Below, in pieces: positions 17,662-26,752 of a DNA stretch of 35,507 nucleotides. The position numbers were made by a program, and so were the translations under genes. Under the pieces are notes generated by a model. That model saw nothing but the letters and a program-made list of their open reading frames with translations, ran no database searches and was not told the DNA's origin. How positions within the stretch are numbered: position 1 is the first letter of the stretch; the number at the start of each line of letters is the position of its first letter. The DNA is taken from assembly GCA_029258655.1 (NCBI GenBank), contig JARHYD010000111.1, forward strand, positions 1-35,507, in the 5' to 3' direction. The DNA is from Mailhella sp. (GTDB lineage Bacteria; Desulfobacterota; Desulfovibrionia; Desulfovibrionales; Desulfovibrionaceae).

Positions 17662-20019
17662 ATGTATTGCCAAATAGCGTTATTGAGTCCTCCTTATTCT
17701 ATATTAACCTATGAAACGCCAAATTTTTTCCCAGAAAGTTTTTGGGGATTGGGTATGCGTGTGGCTATTCCTTTAGGGAATGGTGCTGTTCGCATTGGTG
17801 TTATTACAGCTTTGCATTGTGAAAAAGAAGGTGATTTTTTAATAAAAAAAATTGCATGGCCAATGGAAAATGCAAGTCTTTTATCTTCTTCCTATATGGA
17901 AATGATAGAGCAGTTGGCTAAAAAGCAATTTGTTAGTTTTGGGCGTATTTTAGGCAATATTTTACCTAGTAATTTAAAAACAACAAAAAATATTCGGGTA
18001 CGCCGTTTTCTTGCTAATCAAAAACCTGAATTGTATAAAATTCGAGAACTGCCAAGTCTTTCACAGGAATTGCAAGAAAGCTTGGCTCAAGATTTTATAC
18101 AAGGGCAAGCACAAATTTTAGAATTAGCAGAAGATACAAGTCTAACAGAAAAAATTTGTCTTTTGGCAGAAGCTCCTTGGAATATTCGTGCAAATGCTCA
18201 TAAGCAACGTGAAATATTAGATTTTCTTGCTGATAATGGAAGTGTTACACGAAAAGTTTTTTCACAAAAATTACATGATCATAGTTCGGCTTTAAATACA
18301 CTTATTCAAAATAAAATGGTGGCTATTATAGCATTAGAACAAGAAGAAAAATTAACAGAAGATTTTTTGCCACCACCTATGCCTTTATTTAATCTTAATG
18401 CTAAGCAACAAGAAATTTTTTCGCTTTTAAGTCCAAGTCTTGATGCTACTAATACAGAAAGCAAAACAGTTCTTCTTTTTGGGGTTACAGGAAGTGGCAA
18501 AACTGCTTTGTATCTTGAATTAGCACGTAAAGCTATGCTTGAAAAAAAATCTGTATTATTATTAGCACCAGAAGTTGCTATTGCTTTAAAACTTCGTCAA
18601 GATGCTATGAATAGAAATATGCCTGTTATATTGTATCATGGGTATCAAAGTCCAAAGCAAAAAGAAAAAGTTTTTCGTGAATGTGCTGAACAAACAGAAC
18701 CTCGCCTTATTATTGGAACGCGTTCTGCTTTGTTTTTGCCATTAACAAATTTAGGGCTTATTATTTTAGATGAAGAACATGATGATTCTTTTAAACAAGA
18801 TGAGGGACTTTTGTATCATGCAAAGGATATTGCTTGGTATCGTATGCAAAAAGCAAAAGGTCTTTTTCTTATGGGATCCGCAACGCCTGATATAAAAACG
18901 TATTATGCGTCAGAGCAAAAAGCTTATCAACGGGTAGAAATGTTAGAACGTATTGGTACTGCAGAATTACCAGAAATGCAGCTTGTGGATATAAGCCATG
19001 TTTCTCAAACCTTTGCTCCAGAAACTATTCTTGCATTAAAAGATTGTATTCAAAAAGGTGAACAAGCTATTATTATGCTTAATAGGCGTGGTTATGCTCC
19101 TATTATGTATTGTGTTGAATGTAAAAAAATAGTACGTTGTCCTCATTGTGATATTTCTTTATCTTATCATAAAAAAAGGGAAATTTTATCTTGTCATTAT
19201 TGCGGATATTTACGCCATGTTCCAAGTCCTTGCCCTTTTTGTGGTAGTTTGCATAGTGTACCACTGGGGGAGGGAACAGAACGTATAGAAGAACAAATAA
19301 CGGAAATCTTTCAAAATAGTAGTACATTTCCTCCCGCTGTTTTGCGTTTGGATAAAGATAGCACAAGGCGAGAAGGAAAAATGGAAGAAATTCTTAATGC
19401 TTTTGCTAAACAAGAAGCACAAATTCTTGTTGGTACGCAAATGCTTTCAAAAGGACATCATTTTCCTAATGTTACGCTTGTTATTATTGCAGACGCAGAT
19501 CTTGGTATTAATTTTCCTGATTATAAAGCCCATGAACGAACTTTTCAACTTATTACTCAAGCAGCAGGCAGAGCAGGACGTGGAGAAAAAAAAGGTAAAG
19601 TGATTATTCAAACTCGAGATAAAGATAATTCTTTTTGGAAACATATATTGTCAGGAAATTATTTGACATTTTATGAAGAAGAAATACTTGCTCGGCAAAA
19701 AAGACTTTATCCTCCTTTTATAAAACTTGCATTAATTCGTTGTTCTTATCCAAAAGATAATAAAAATGCACCTCAAATTTGGGAAGAATTTACGCGAACG
19801 TTACGTAAAAAAGCAAGTGAACTTGGTATCCGAGCAACTGGCTCTATTCCCGCACCTATTACAATGTTGCAAGGGCGTTTACGGTTTCAATGTTTTATTA
19901 AAGCATCAAATTGGAATGTGATTCGTTCATTATACGCAAGCACTCTTCCAAAACAAAATATTTTACAAAATAATGATATTCGCTTGCATTTTGATTTAGA
20001 CCCAGTGAATATGCTATAA
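17662..20019 (+). CDS. priA: Primosomal protein N' (replication restart helicase)
   Basis: 785 aa; LFGVTGSGKTALYLELARKAM, LIILDEEHDDSFKQDEG, zinc-binding Cys clusters (CVECKKIVRCPHCDISLSYHKKREILSCHYCGYLRHVPSPCPFCGS), GTQMLSKGHHFPNVTLVIIADAD. Confidence 0.96.
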   Translation: MYCQIALLSPPYSILTYETPNFFPESFWGLGMRVAIPLGNGAVRIGVITALHCEKEGDFLIKKIAWPMENASLLSSSYMEMIEQLAKKQFVSFGRILGNILPSNLKTTKNIRVRRFLANQKPELYKIRELPSLSQELQESLAQDFIQGQAQILELAEDTSLTEKICLLAEAPWNIRANAHKQREILDFLADNGSVTRKVFSQKLHDHSSALNTLIQNKMVAIIALEQEEKLTEDFLPPPMPLFNLNAKQQEIFSLLSPSLDATNTESKTVLLFGVTGSGKTALYLELARKAMLEKKSVLLLAPEVAIALKLRQDAMNRNMPVILYHGYQSPKQKEKVFRECAEQTEPRLIIGTRSALFLPLTNLGLIILDEEHDDSFKQDEGLLYHAKDIAWYRMQKAKGLFLMGSATPDIKTYYASEQKAYQRVEMLERIGTAELPEMQLVDISHVSQTFAPETILALKDCIQKGEQAIIMLNRRGYAPIMYCVECKKIVRCPHCDISLSYHKKREILSCHYCGYLRHVPSPCPFCGSLHSVPLGEGTERIEEQITEIFQNSSTFPPAVLRLDKDSTRREGKMEEILNAFAKQEAQILVGTQMLSKGHHFPNVTLVIIADADLGINFPDYKAHERTFQLITQAAGRAGRGEKKGKVIIQTRDKDNSFWKHILSGNYLTFYEEEILARQKRLYPPFIKLALIRCSYPKDNKNAPQIWEEFTRTLRKKASELGIRATGSIPAPITMLQGRLRFQCFIKASNWNVIRSLYASTLPKQNILQNNDIRLHFDLDPVNML

Positions 20020-20076
20020 TCCCTTGATTTTTTCTTGAAAAAACAATATTTTTTGCAAAGAAGAAAAGAGGGCAAT

Positions 20077-20949
20077 ATGAAAAAACAAGCTAAAAATAGT
20101 GGTGCATTACTTGTTTTATTAGGAGCTTTTTGCTTTAGTGGATCAGGAACTATACAAGCCCTTGCTCCAGAAAGTGCAACGCCTTTTGTTTTGGGAGCAA
20201 TTCGTCTTTTGTTTGGTGGTTTCTTTCTTTTATTATGGTGTGTTATTAATCGACTTTTAACTATTCCTAAAAATTGGGCTTGGAAAAATGTTCTTTTTTC
20301 AAGTTTAGCTCTTTGTGGTTTCCAAATTACGTTTTTTCTTGGCGTAAAAGAGGCTGGGGTTGCTGTTGGAACAATTATTGCTATTGGTATGACACCTATT
20401 ACTGCTGCAATTTTTGGGTATCTTTTTTATAAAGAAAAACCACAAAAGTCTTGGTATATTAGTACGTTTGTTGCAATTTGTGGACTTGTTTTACTTAATG
20501 TACATGGGGTTCATAAACCCAGTTTTTTAGGTGTTTGCTTGCCTATTCTTGCAGGTACTATTTATGCTTTTTATCTTTCACAAAGTAGAGCATTAGTAAA
20601 AGAAAATAGACCAGAATTAGTTATGACAATTTTATTTTTAATAAGTTCTGTATTTATGTTGCCAATTTTTCTAACATATTCTGTTGATTGGGTTTTTACT
20701 AAAAATGGTATTTTAGTAGCTCTAGGGCTTGGGATTATTACCACAGGCACAGCATATAGTTTAGTTATGGCAGGGCTTAGAACGTGTGAAACGGCTATGG
20801 CTGCAACGCTTAGTCTTGGTGAGCCTTTAGGTGCAGCATTATTAGGAATTTTCCTTTTAAATGAACCTATGAATTTTTTTAGTTCTGTTGGTATTATATT
20901 GCTATTTGCTAGTGTTCTTATTTTGGTTTATTTTCCAAATAAAAAATAA
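20077..20949 (+). CDS. EamA/DMT-superfamily permease
   Basis: About 10 TM segments, two EamA repeats (GALLVLLGAFCFSGSGTIQAL...; TIYAFYLSQSRALV...). ATG at 20077 preceded by an RBS-like agaggg; the ORF track opens at 20035. Confidence 0.85.
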   Translation: MKKQAKNSGALLVLLGAFCFSGSGTIQALAPESATPFVLGAIRLLFGGFFLLLWCVINRLLTIPKNWAWKNVLFSSLALCGFQITFFLGVKEAGVAVGTIIAIGMTPITAAIFGYLFYKEKPQKSWYISTFVAICGLVLLNVHGVHKPSFLGVCLPILAGTIYAFYLSQSRALVKENRPELVMTILFLISSVFMLPIFLTYSVDWVFTKNGILVALGLGIITTGTAYSLVMAGLRTCETAMAATLSLGEPLGAALLGIFLLNEPMNFFSSVGIILLFASVLILVYFPNKK

Positions 20950-20973
20950 TGTAAAATTTTTTAAAAATTTTTG

Positions 20974-21002
20974 TTGACATAAGGAATAAATCTGTGTAAA
21001 TA
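20974..21002 (+). promoter_or_regulatory. Sigma-70-type promoter for pal
   Basis: TTGACA (20974-20979), 17-nt spacer, TAAATA (20997-21002). Confidence 0.6.
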
Positions 21003-21065
21003 ATCTACACAACGTTTTGATAAACACTTCTTGAACTTTGTTCAGTTGGCGTTTAAGGAGAAGTT

Positions 21066-21527
21066 ATGAAGAGTTTAAAAGTTATTGCTCTCTTGTTTAT
21101 GGTAGTATTCGCTGCAGCTTGTTCTAAAACAGCTCCTGTTGAGTCAACTCCAGAACAAGGTCCATCAGCTATTGATGTGGCTGCACAAACTATTTCTGAT
21201 GGAATTATTTATTTTGATTTTGATAAATATGATATTAAAGACGAATATCGTGAAATCCTTAACCAAAAAGCAGCTATTATGCGTCAATTCCCAAGCATTC
21301 GCGTAAGAATTGAAGGTCATACTGACGAACGTGGTACTCAAGAATACAACTTAGCTCTTGGTGAACGCCGTGCTAAAGCTGCATACGAATATCTCGTACT
21401 TTTAGGTGTAAATCCTAATCAATTAGAAATTATCAGCTATGGTAAAGAACAACCAATAGTTGAAGGTACTGGCGAAAGCGTTTGGTCTGCAAACCGTCGT
21501 GATAACTTCCGCGTTATTGCTCGCTAG
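21066..21527 (+). CDS. pal: Peptidoglycan-associated lipoprotein (OmpA-family)
   Basis: 153 aa; lipobox FAAAC, YFDFDKYDIK, IEGHTDERGTQEYNLALGERRAKAAYEYL, ANRRDNFRV. Confidence 0.93.
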   Translation: MKSLKVIALLFMVVFAAACSKTAPVESTPEQGPSAIDVAAQTISDGIIYFDFDKYDIKDEYREILNQKAAIMRQFPSIRVRIEGHTDERGTQEYNLALGERRAKAAYEYLVLLGVNPNQLEIISYGKEQPIVEGTGESVWSANRRDNFRVIAR

Positions 21528-21543
21528 TTGATATAAAAAATTT

Positions 21544-21620
21544 CGGGACGTAGCGCAGTTTGGTAGCGCATCTGTTTTGGGAGCAGAGGGTCGCTGGTTC
21601 GAATCCAGTCGTCCCGACCA
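21544..21620 (+). tRNA. tRNA-Pro (anticodon TGG)
   Basis: cgggacg...cgtcccg acceptor stem with encoded gaCCA end; D stem gcgc/gcgc; anticodon stem tctgt-tttggga-gcaga; T arm ctggttcgaatccag. Confidence 0.96.
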
Positions 21621-21626
21621 TCTGAA

Positions 21627-21660
21627 AAAAAAAAGGAAGTCAAATGACTTCCTTTTTTTT
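21627..21660 (+). terminator. Rho-independent terminator after tRNA-Pro
   Basis: aaaaaaaaggaagtca-aa-tgacttcctttttttt. Confidence 0.9.
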
Positions 21661-21673
21661 GTATTTAATTTAG

Positions 21674-21744
21674 TTATCTTTCTAAATTATTTTTAGCTAT
21701 TAGACTTCAATTTCTAATAATAAATATAAAAGATTTACAATGTA
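21674..21744 (+). repeat. Fragment of the dispersed repeat (left-end part)
   Basis: tttctaaattatttttagctattagacttcaatttctaataataaatataaaagatttacaatgta aligns with the left half of the 26298 and 17360 copies. Confidence 0.5.
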
Positions 21745-21924
21745 GGGTGTGTTTCTAAATTAATCTTATTTTATTTTTTCTTTGGGGGAAATGATTTCCC
21801 CCAAGCCCCCTCAATCAAATAAAATTATTGGAACGTATTTCAATAATTTTGCTTGATTGAGGGGAGAAAATTATTTCATTTTAGCCGTTGTGACGTAGGA
21901 AGTTACGGATAAAGACTATAATTT
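21745..21924 (-). repeat. MITE-like dispersed repeat, copy D (rearranged composite)
   Basis: Begins gggtgtgtttctaaattaatctta (inverted right end); hairpin ttgggggaaat-g-atttcccccaa (21782-21804); large imperfect inverted repeat cccctcaatcaa...ttgattgagggg; 21-nt taggaagttacggataaagac (21896-21916) is an inverted exact match to 3065-3085. Confidence 0.7.
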
Positions 21925-21990
21925 GGGTGTGTTTCTAAATTATTTATAATTACTTTACTATATTAGACTTATAAAATAAAAAATATTTTT
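21925..21990 (+). repeat. Fragment of the dispersed repeat (left end)
   Basis: gggtgtgtttctaaattatttataatta; shares an 18-nt direct repeat gggtgtgtttctaaatta with 21745, exactly 180 bp away. Confidence 0.5.
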
Positions 21991-22009
21991 ATAAAGTCAT
22001 TGAGTTAAG

Positions 22010-22250
22010 AAGTTTCACTCTCTGGAAGTGAGGAACAAAGCGAGTTCTTGAAAGAGTGTGTATCAGAAAGAACTCCTTGGGGGCATTGCTTGGGGGTGGA
22101 GGGTGAGAGCTACTACCCAAAGGGTGACAAAGTCGTTTCCCTTATACGGAGTTTACAAGGTTTAGGGAAATAGACAGCAACGGGGGCTTCCCTCGTTAGC
22201 GTACTCCCTGCTCGGAACTTTCAGATTTAAGGGGGTGAAACACCTTATAA
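22010..22250. other. GC-shifted noncoding island of unknown nature
   Basis: Visibly richer in G/C than its surroundings; many short complementary segments; no ORF in the supplied track. Confidence 0.5.
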
Positions 22251-22432
22251 AACTTGATACTATGTATAATAGTATCATAAATAAGAAACTGTTATATAAA
22301 GAAGAAAAGTAAAAATAATTTAGAAAAATACGTTATTTGTTGTTATATTGGCTAAAATAAGGTAACGTCACTAAAAATATAGCGTATCTAGCTTAGTTAT
22401 GAAATTAAATCTCCTATACTTATAGAAAATTA

Positions 22433-22462
22433 TTGACAAAATTTTATATCTTACCATATAAT
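22433..22462 (+). promoter_or_regulatory. Consensus-like sigma-70 promoter for the hybrid kinase
   Basis: TTGACA (22433-22438), 18-nt spacer, TATAAT (22457-22462). Confidence 0.65.
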
Positions 22463-22496
22463 TTTACAAAAATATAAAAGGGATAGATATAGGGGA

Positions 22497-25400
22497 ATGG
22501 AAAATTTTAAAGACGAGCAATATTATATTGATCTTGTTGTATCATTTGTTGATAATTTTTTAAAAGAGAATATGAGAAAAGAGGCATTTGCTCTGTGTAA
22601 TATGCCATTTTCAATACTTTCTAATAATGAAACAACGATATTACATGATTTTGCAGAATTTAATCATTATTGTAACCAAGTTAATATACCTACTATTGGA
22701 ATTTCTACAATACAAAATGAAAAAGTTTTATTTTTAGATTCACATCATGCTTCAATTTATTTAGAGATTAATATACCTGTTACAAATGTTCTGCTTGAAT
22801 GTTTTTTTTCTCTTGCTGAGGAAAAAATTCATACTATTCACTATTCGTTTGCTAATACAAAAATAGAATCTTTTAAAGTAGTATCACCAAAAAAAGAATT
22901 AACTAGTTTAGAAAGTAATGATATATTAGTTGCTGCTCTTAATCAAACAGGTATGATTTTTTGGGAATATTTACCTTTTTATGATCAAGGAACTGTGGAT
23001 ATTATTAATACATCAAATCAAAAACAAACATTTAATAATTTCACAGAAATGCTTATTCGCTTTTTGAATATTGCACCTTCATCTCAAAGAGATTTAATTA
23101 ATTTGCATGAGGCTATTATTTATGGTCAAGCAGAAGCAAGTACAAATGTAAAAATTATTAATTTTGATGGAGAAGAAGAATGGCGAAAAATAAAGTATAC
23201 TGTTCTTCAAACTGAAAATAATTTTCCTGTGGCAATAGGTACAAGCGAGAATATTAATGAGTTAAAACAATTAGAAAAGCGTTTTTCTGTTGCTACGGCA
23301 CAAGCTGGTGTTTCTATATGGAATTATGATCTTGAAACAAGAACATTAAGTTTAGAAAATAATCCAGAATATAACTTTTTTAATGAAACAAGTTTTCCTA
23401 ATACGCCAGAATGTTTTTTTGAAAAAAAACTTGTTCATGATGAGGATATAGAAAATTTTAGAGAATTATTTCATCGAATAGGACAAGGGGATTCACTTGT
23501 AACAGGGGAAATTCGTTTTAAAAATAAAGATACCAATGAGTATACGTGGCATCAAATTGCTTTTTCTGTGGCATTAGATTCTGAAGGTTACCCAAGTTCT
23601 GTTATTGGAACGTCAATTAACATTGATACGCAAAAAAAAGCAGAAGAACAATATATAAGAGAATTAAAATTATTAGAGGCAGAAGATAGCACAACTCTTT
23701 TAAGTTTTATTTATAGCTTTGGCGAACAAAAGATAACGCGTATTAAATCAAAATTTGCTACTATTAAAAATTCTATAAAACATATCAGTACACTTTGTGG
23801 GGAAATTATAAAACTTTGTCCACGAGAGAACCATAAGAAATTTATTGAAGAAACATTTAATACGGAATTTTTTTCTGAATTACTTTTATCTTCGCAAGAT
23901 ACGCATACAATGTATATTACTTTGAAAACAAATGAAAATGAGAGTATCTGGGCAAAGATAGAACTTGAATTAATGAAAAATCCTACCACGTTTGAGCGAT
24001 ATGTAAAAATAAGTGTACAGGATATAACAAGAGAATATGTTTCCGATACTTATTTTAAAACAATTACAGATCAGCATTTTGATAGTATTTCAAGAATTAA
24101 TTATAAAACAGGTAAATATATTCATTATGAAAGTGAAGAAATAAAAAAAATAATACCAAAACAAGCATTATCAGACAATTTTTTTGCAGATGTTGATTAT
24201 GCAATAAAACATTTTCTTCTTGAAGAAGAACGAGAAATTTATATAAAAGCTATTGAAATTGATAATATTATTAACCATTGTAAAAATGAAGAATTTTATG
24301 ATATTTTTTATCGAATAAAAAGAGTTAATAATTCAATTCGTTATAAGCGATCACGATTTTTTATGCTTGATGAAAGCACGTCTACGGTGTGTTTAGGTAC
24401 AGCAGATATTACAGAAATGCATGAAATAGAAAAAGAACGTAGTGAAATGCTCCGTCAATCACTTTTATTAGCACAACAAGCAAATAAAGCGAAAAATGCT
24501 TTTCTTGCTTCCATGAGCCATGATATTAGAACGCCTATGAATGCGATTATTGGAATGGCAAATCTTGCTCTTGAAGATAGGGAAAATCAAGAACAAATTA
24601 CAGAAAGTCTTTCCGTAATAAAATCGAGTTCAGAACATTTGCTTTTGTTAATTAATGATATTTTAGAAATGTCACGTTTAGAAAGTGGAAATTTAACATT
24701 AAATAAAGAACCTTTTTCTATTATTACAGAGTGTGCTAATATTGCCAATGCATTTAAAGGTATTGTTATTCAAAAACATCAAGAATTTATTTTTAAAATC
24801 GAAAATGTTCGTGATGAATTTATCATAGGTGATACAAGTTGTTTAAAAAGGATTTTAAATAACTTATTAGGTAATGCACTTAAATTTACACCAAAAAATG
24901 GAAAAATTTATTTCAAATTATTTCAAGAGGAAACAGTAAAAGAAAATCAAGTTTCTTTTCGTTTTGAAATTCAAGATACAGGAATAGGAATTTCAAAAGA
25001 ATTATTACCTAAAATATTTGAACCTTTTCAAAGAGAGCAAAGCGAAGCAATTAATAATATAGAAGGTACAGGGCTTGGGCTTGCCATTGTAAAAGCTCTT
25101 ATTGAGTTACAAGGTGGAGCAATAAAAATAGAAAGCGAACAGGGAAAAGGTACTCTTTTTATTATTCATATTAGTTACTTAAAGGCACAGAAAAAAGAAA
25201 ATATAAGCAGTGTGCAAAGTGTAAAAATTTCTGATATAAATCTTCATAATCAAAAAATATTACTTTTTGAGGATCATCCTGTAAATACGCTTATTGCTAC
25301 TAAATTATTACAAAAAATGGGAGCAGAAGTTATATCTGCTCAAAATGGAAAAATTGGTGTTGAATTATTTGAAAAAAGTCACAAAGATGAATATAATTTT

Positions 25401-25631
25401 ATTCTAATGGACATTCAAATGCCAGTAATGAATGGATATGAGGCAACAAAAGCAATTAGAGAGTCAACACACCCAAATGCTAAAACTGTTCCTATTATTG
25501 CTATGACTGCAAATGCTTTTGCGGAAGATATTCATAAAAGTCTTAATTCTGGCATGAATGATCATATAGCAAAACCTATTAGTACAGAAAGTATTAAAAA
25601 TACATTAGAAAAATTAGGGATTATTTCATAA
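22497..25631 (+). CDS. Cytoplasmic hybrid sensor histidine kinase (multiple PAS-like domains, HisKA, HATPase, C-terminal receiver)
   Basis: 1044 aa; FLASMSHDIRTPMNAIIGMANLAL, NLLGNALKFTP, QDTGIGISKELLPKIFEPFQRE, GTGLGLAIVKALIELQGG, receiver LLFEDHPVNTLIATKLL...ILMDIQMPVMNGYEA...AMTANAF. PAC-like segments WRKIKYTVLQTENNFPVAIGTSENI and YTWHQIAFSVALDSEGYPSSVIGTSINI. Confidence 0.93.
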   Translation: MENFKDEQYYIDLVVSFVDNFLKENMRKEAFALCNMPFSILSNNETTILHDFAEFNHYCNQVNIPTIGISTIQNEKVLFLDSHHASIYLEINIPVTNVLLECFFSLAEEKIHTIHYSFANTKIESFKVVSPKKELTSLESNDILVAALNQTGMIFWEYLPFYDQGTVDIINTSNQKQTFNNFTEMLIRFLNIAPSSQRDLINLHEAIIYGQAEASTNVKIINFDGEEEWRKIKYTVLQTENNFPVAIGTSENINELKQLEKRFSVATAQAGVSIWNYDLETRTLSLENNPEYNFFNETSFPNTPECFFEKKLVHDEDIENFRELFHRIGQGDSLVTGEIRFKNKDTNEYTWHQIAFSVALDSEGYPSSVIGTSINIDTQKKAEEQYIRELKLLEAEDSTTLLSFIYSFGEQKITRIKSKFATIKNSIKHISTLCGEIIKLCPRENHKKFIEETFNTEFFSELLLSSQDTHTMYITLKTNENESIWAKIELELMKNPTTFERYVKISVQDITREYVSDTYFKTITDQHFDSISRINYKTGKYIHYESEEIKKIIPKQALSDNFFADVDYAIKHFLLEEEREIYIKAIEIDNIINHCKNEEFYDIFYRIKRVNNSIRYKRSRFFMLDESTSTVCLGTADITEMHEIEKERSEMLRQSLLLAQQANKAKNAFLASMSHDIRTPMNAIIGMANLALEDRENQEQITESLSVIKSSSEHLLLLINDILEMSRLESGNLTLNKEPFSIITECANIANAFKGIVIQKHQEFIFKIENVRDEFIIGDTSCLKRILNNLLGNALKFTPKNGKIYFKLFQEETVKENQVSFRFEIQDTGIGISKELLPKIFEPFQREQSEAINNIEGTGLGLAIVKALIELQGGAIKIESEQGKGTLFIIHISYLKAQKKENISSVQSVKISDINLHNQKILLFEDHPVNTLIATKLLQKMGAEVISAQNGKIGVELFEKSHKDEYNFILMDIQMPVMNGYEATKAIRESTHPNAKTVPIIAMTANAFAEDIHKSLNSGMNDHIAKPISTESIKNTLEKLGIIS

Positions 25632-25764
25632 AAGAATAATGATTTAATATTTTTAAAAATACTAGACAAAGCCTAACTCTTAGGCTAAATTCTCTTTGTG
25701 AAATTTATTGTATAATAAAAATAAATTTAGTGCCTAGCACCTAATACATAAAAGGAGTTTCCAA

Positions 25765-26163
25765 ATGAAAACACTTGATCAAATCGTTTTGCCTGAAGAA
25801 TTACGTTACACAGATGAACACATCTGGATTAAAAAAGACGGCGATAGCCACCTTATCGGTATTAGTGACTTCGCTCAAGACCAATTAGGAGAAGTTGTAT
25901 TCGTTGAACTTCCTTCTGTTGGTGATAGCTTTAAAGCTACTATTCCTTTTGGTGAAGTAGAATCTATTAAATCTGTTAACAAACTTTTTACTCCAGTTAA
26001 TGCTGAAATTATTGAAGTTAACGAAGTATTAAACGATGCTCCAGCAACTTTAAATGAAAGTTGCTATGGTAAAGGCTGGATTGTTCGTGTGAAAGTTGAA
26101 AATGAAGCTGACATTGACGGTCTTTTAACTGCTCAAGCTTATCGTGATTTCTTAAATAAATAA
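25765..26163 (+). CDS. gcvH: Glycine cleavage system H protein (lipoyl carrier)
   Basis: 132 aa; LRYTDEHIWIKKDGDSHLIGISDFAQDQLGEVVFVELPSVGD, lipoylation motif GEVESIKSVNKLFTPV. Confidence 0.93.
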   Translation: MKTLDQIVLPEELRYTDEHIWIKKDGDSHLIGISDFAQDQLGEVVFVELPSVGDSFKATIPFGEVESIKSVNKLFTPVNAEIIEVNEVLNDAPATLNESCYGKGWIVRVKVENEADIDGLLTAQAYRDFLNK

Positions 26164-26182
26164 TTTTTGAGAAACAATATTT

Positions 26183-26209
26183 AGCCCTGTTTATTGCAGG
26201 GCTTTTTTA
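26183..26209 (+). terminator. Rho-independent terminator of gcvH
   Basis: agccctg-tttattg-cagggct followed by a T-run. Confidence 0.85.
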
Positions 26210-26297
26210 TTGCCTTTTTTAGGGGGAATTGTTTTTCTAAATTTTCCTTAATTTGTAAAATTTTTGATAAGGTATAAATAAAAATTTTAGAATTAAG

Positions 26298-26440
26298 GTA
26301 TGTTTCTAAATTATTTATAATAAGTTAATTTCGTTCTTTAATAATGAAAATAAAATAATTGCAATGTAATAACGTTAGAAACTATTTATAGTTATTATAC
26401 AAAAATAAATAACTTTTTTATTTTTGTATATTGAGTTAGT
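26298..26440 (+). repeat. Dispersed repeat, copy F (left half only)
   Basis: ggtatgtttctaaattatttataataagttaatttcgttctttaataatgaaaataaaataattgcaatgtaataacgttagaaac aligns with the left half of copy C and with reverse-complemented copy E. Confidence 0.6.
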
Positions 26441-26752
26441 TAGTTGCTCAAACGTAATATTTTTATGCCTTATTTTTTTGAAAGTAAGTTTTTTAACAAA
26501 AATGTCGTTTTATTTAATTTTTATTGTTTATTTAACATATATGATTAGTTTTATCTTTTTATGTAACAAAAAAGGTATATTGCATAATTTTCTTTTAGGT
26601 TGATAAAAATTTTTTATATAATTTCAAGTTATTAGGCTGATAGGGGTATAATGCATTTAATCCCTTGCAATAATGTGTTTTTTTTGATATAAACAAATTT
26701 GTAATTTGAATTTACAATACTGTAATAACCTTTTATTTTTTGGGAGAAAACA

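Noticed and set aside
19103-19644. Antisense and alternate-frame ORFs within priA (87, 76, 68, 65 aa)
   Set aside because: Shadow ORFs inside a well-supported gene.
22010-22250. RNase P RNA, SRP RNA, tmRNA, glycine or TPP riboswitch
   Set aside because: None of the conserved core motifs of these RNAs could be recognised (for example, no GAGGAAAGTCCGGGC for RNase P and no gcvH-proximal glycine aptamer core).
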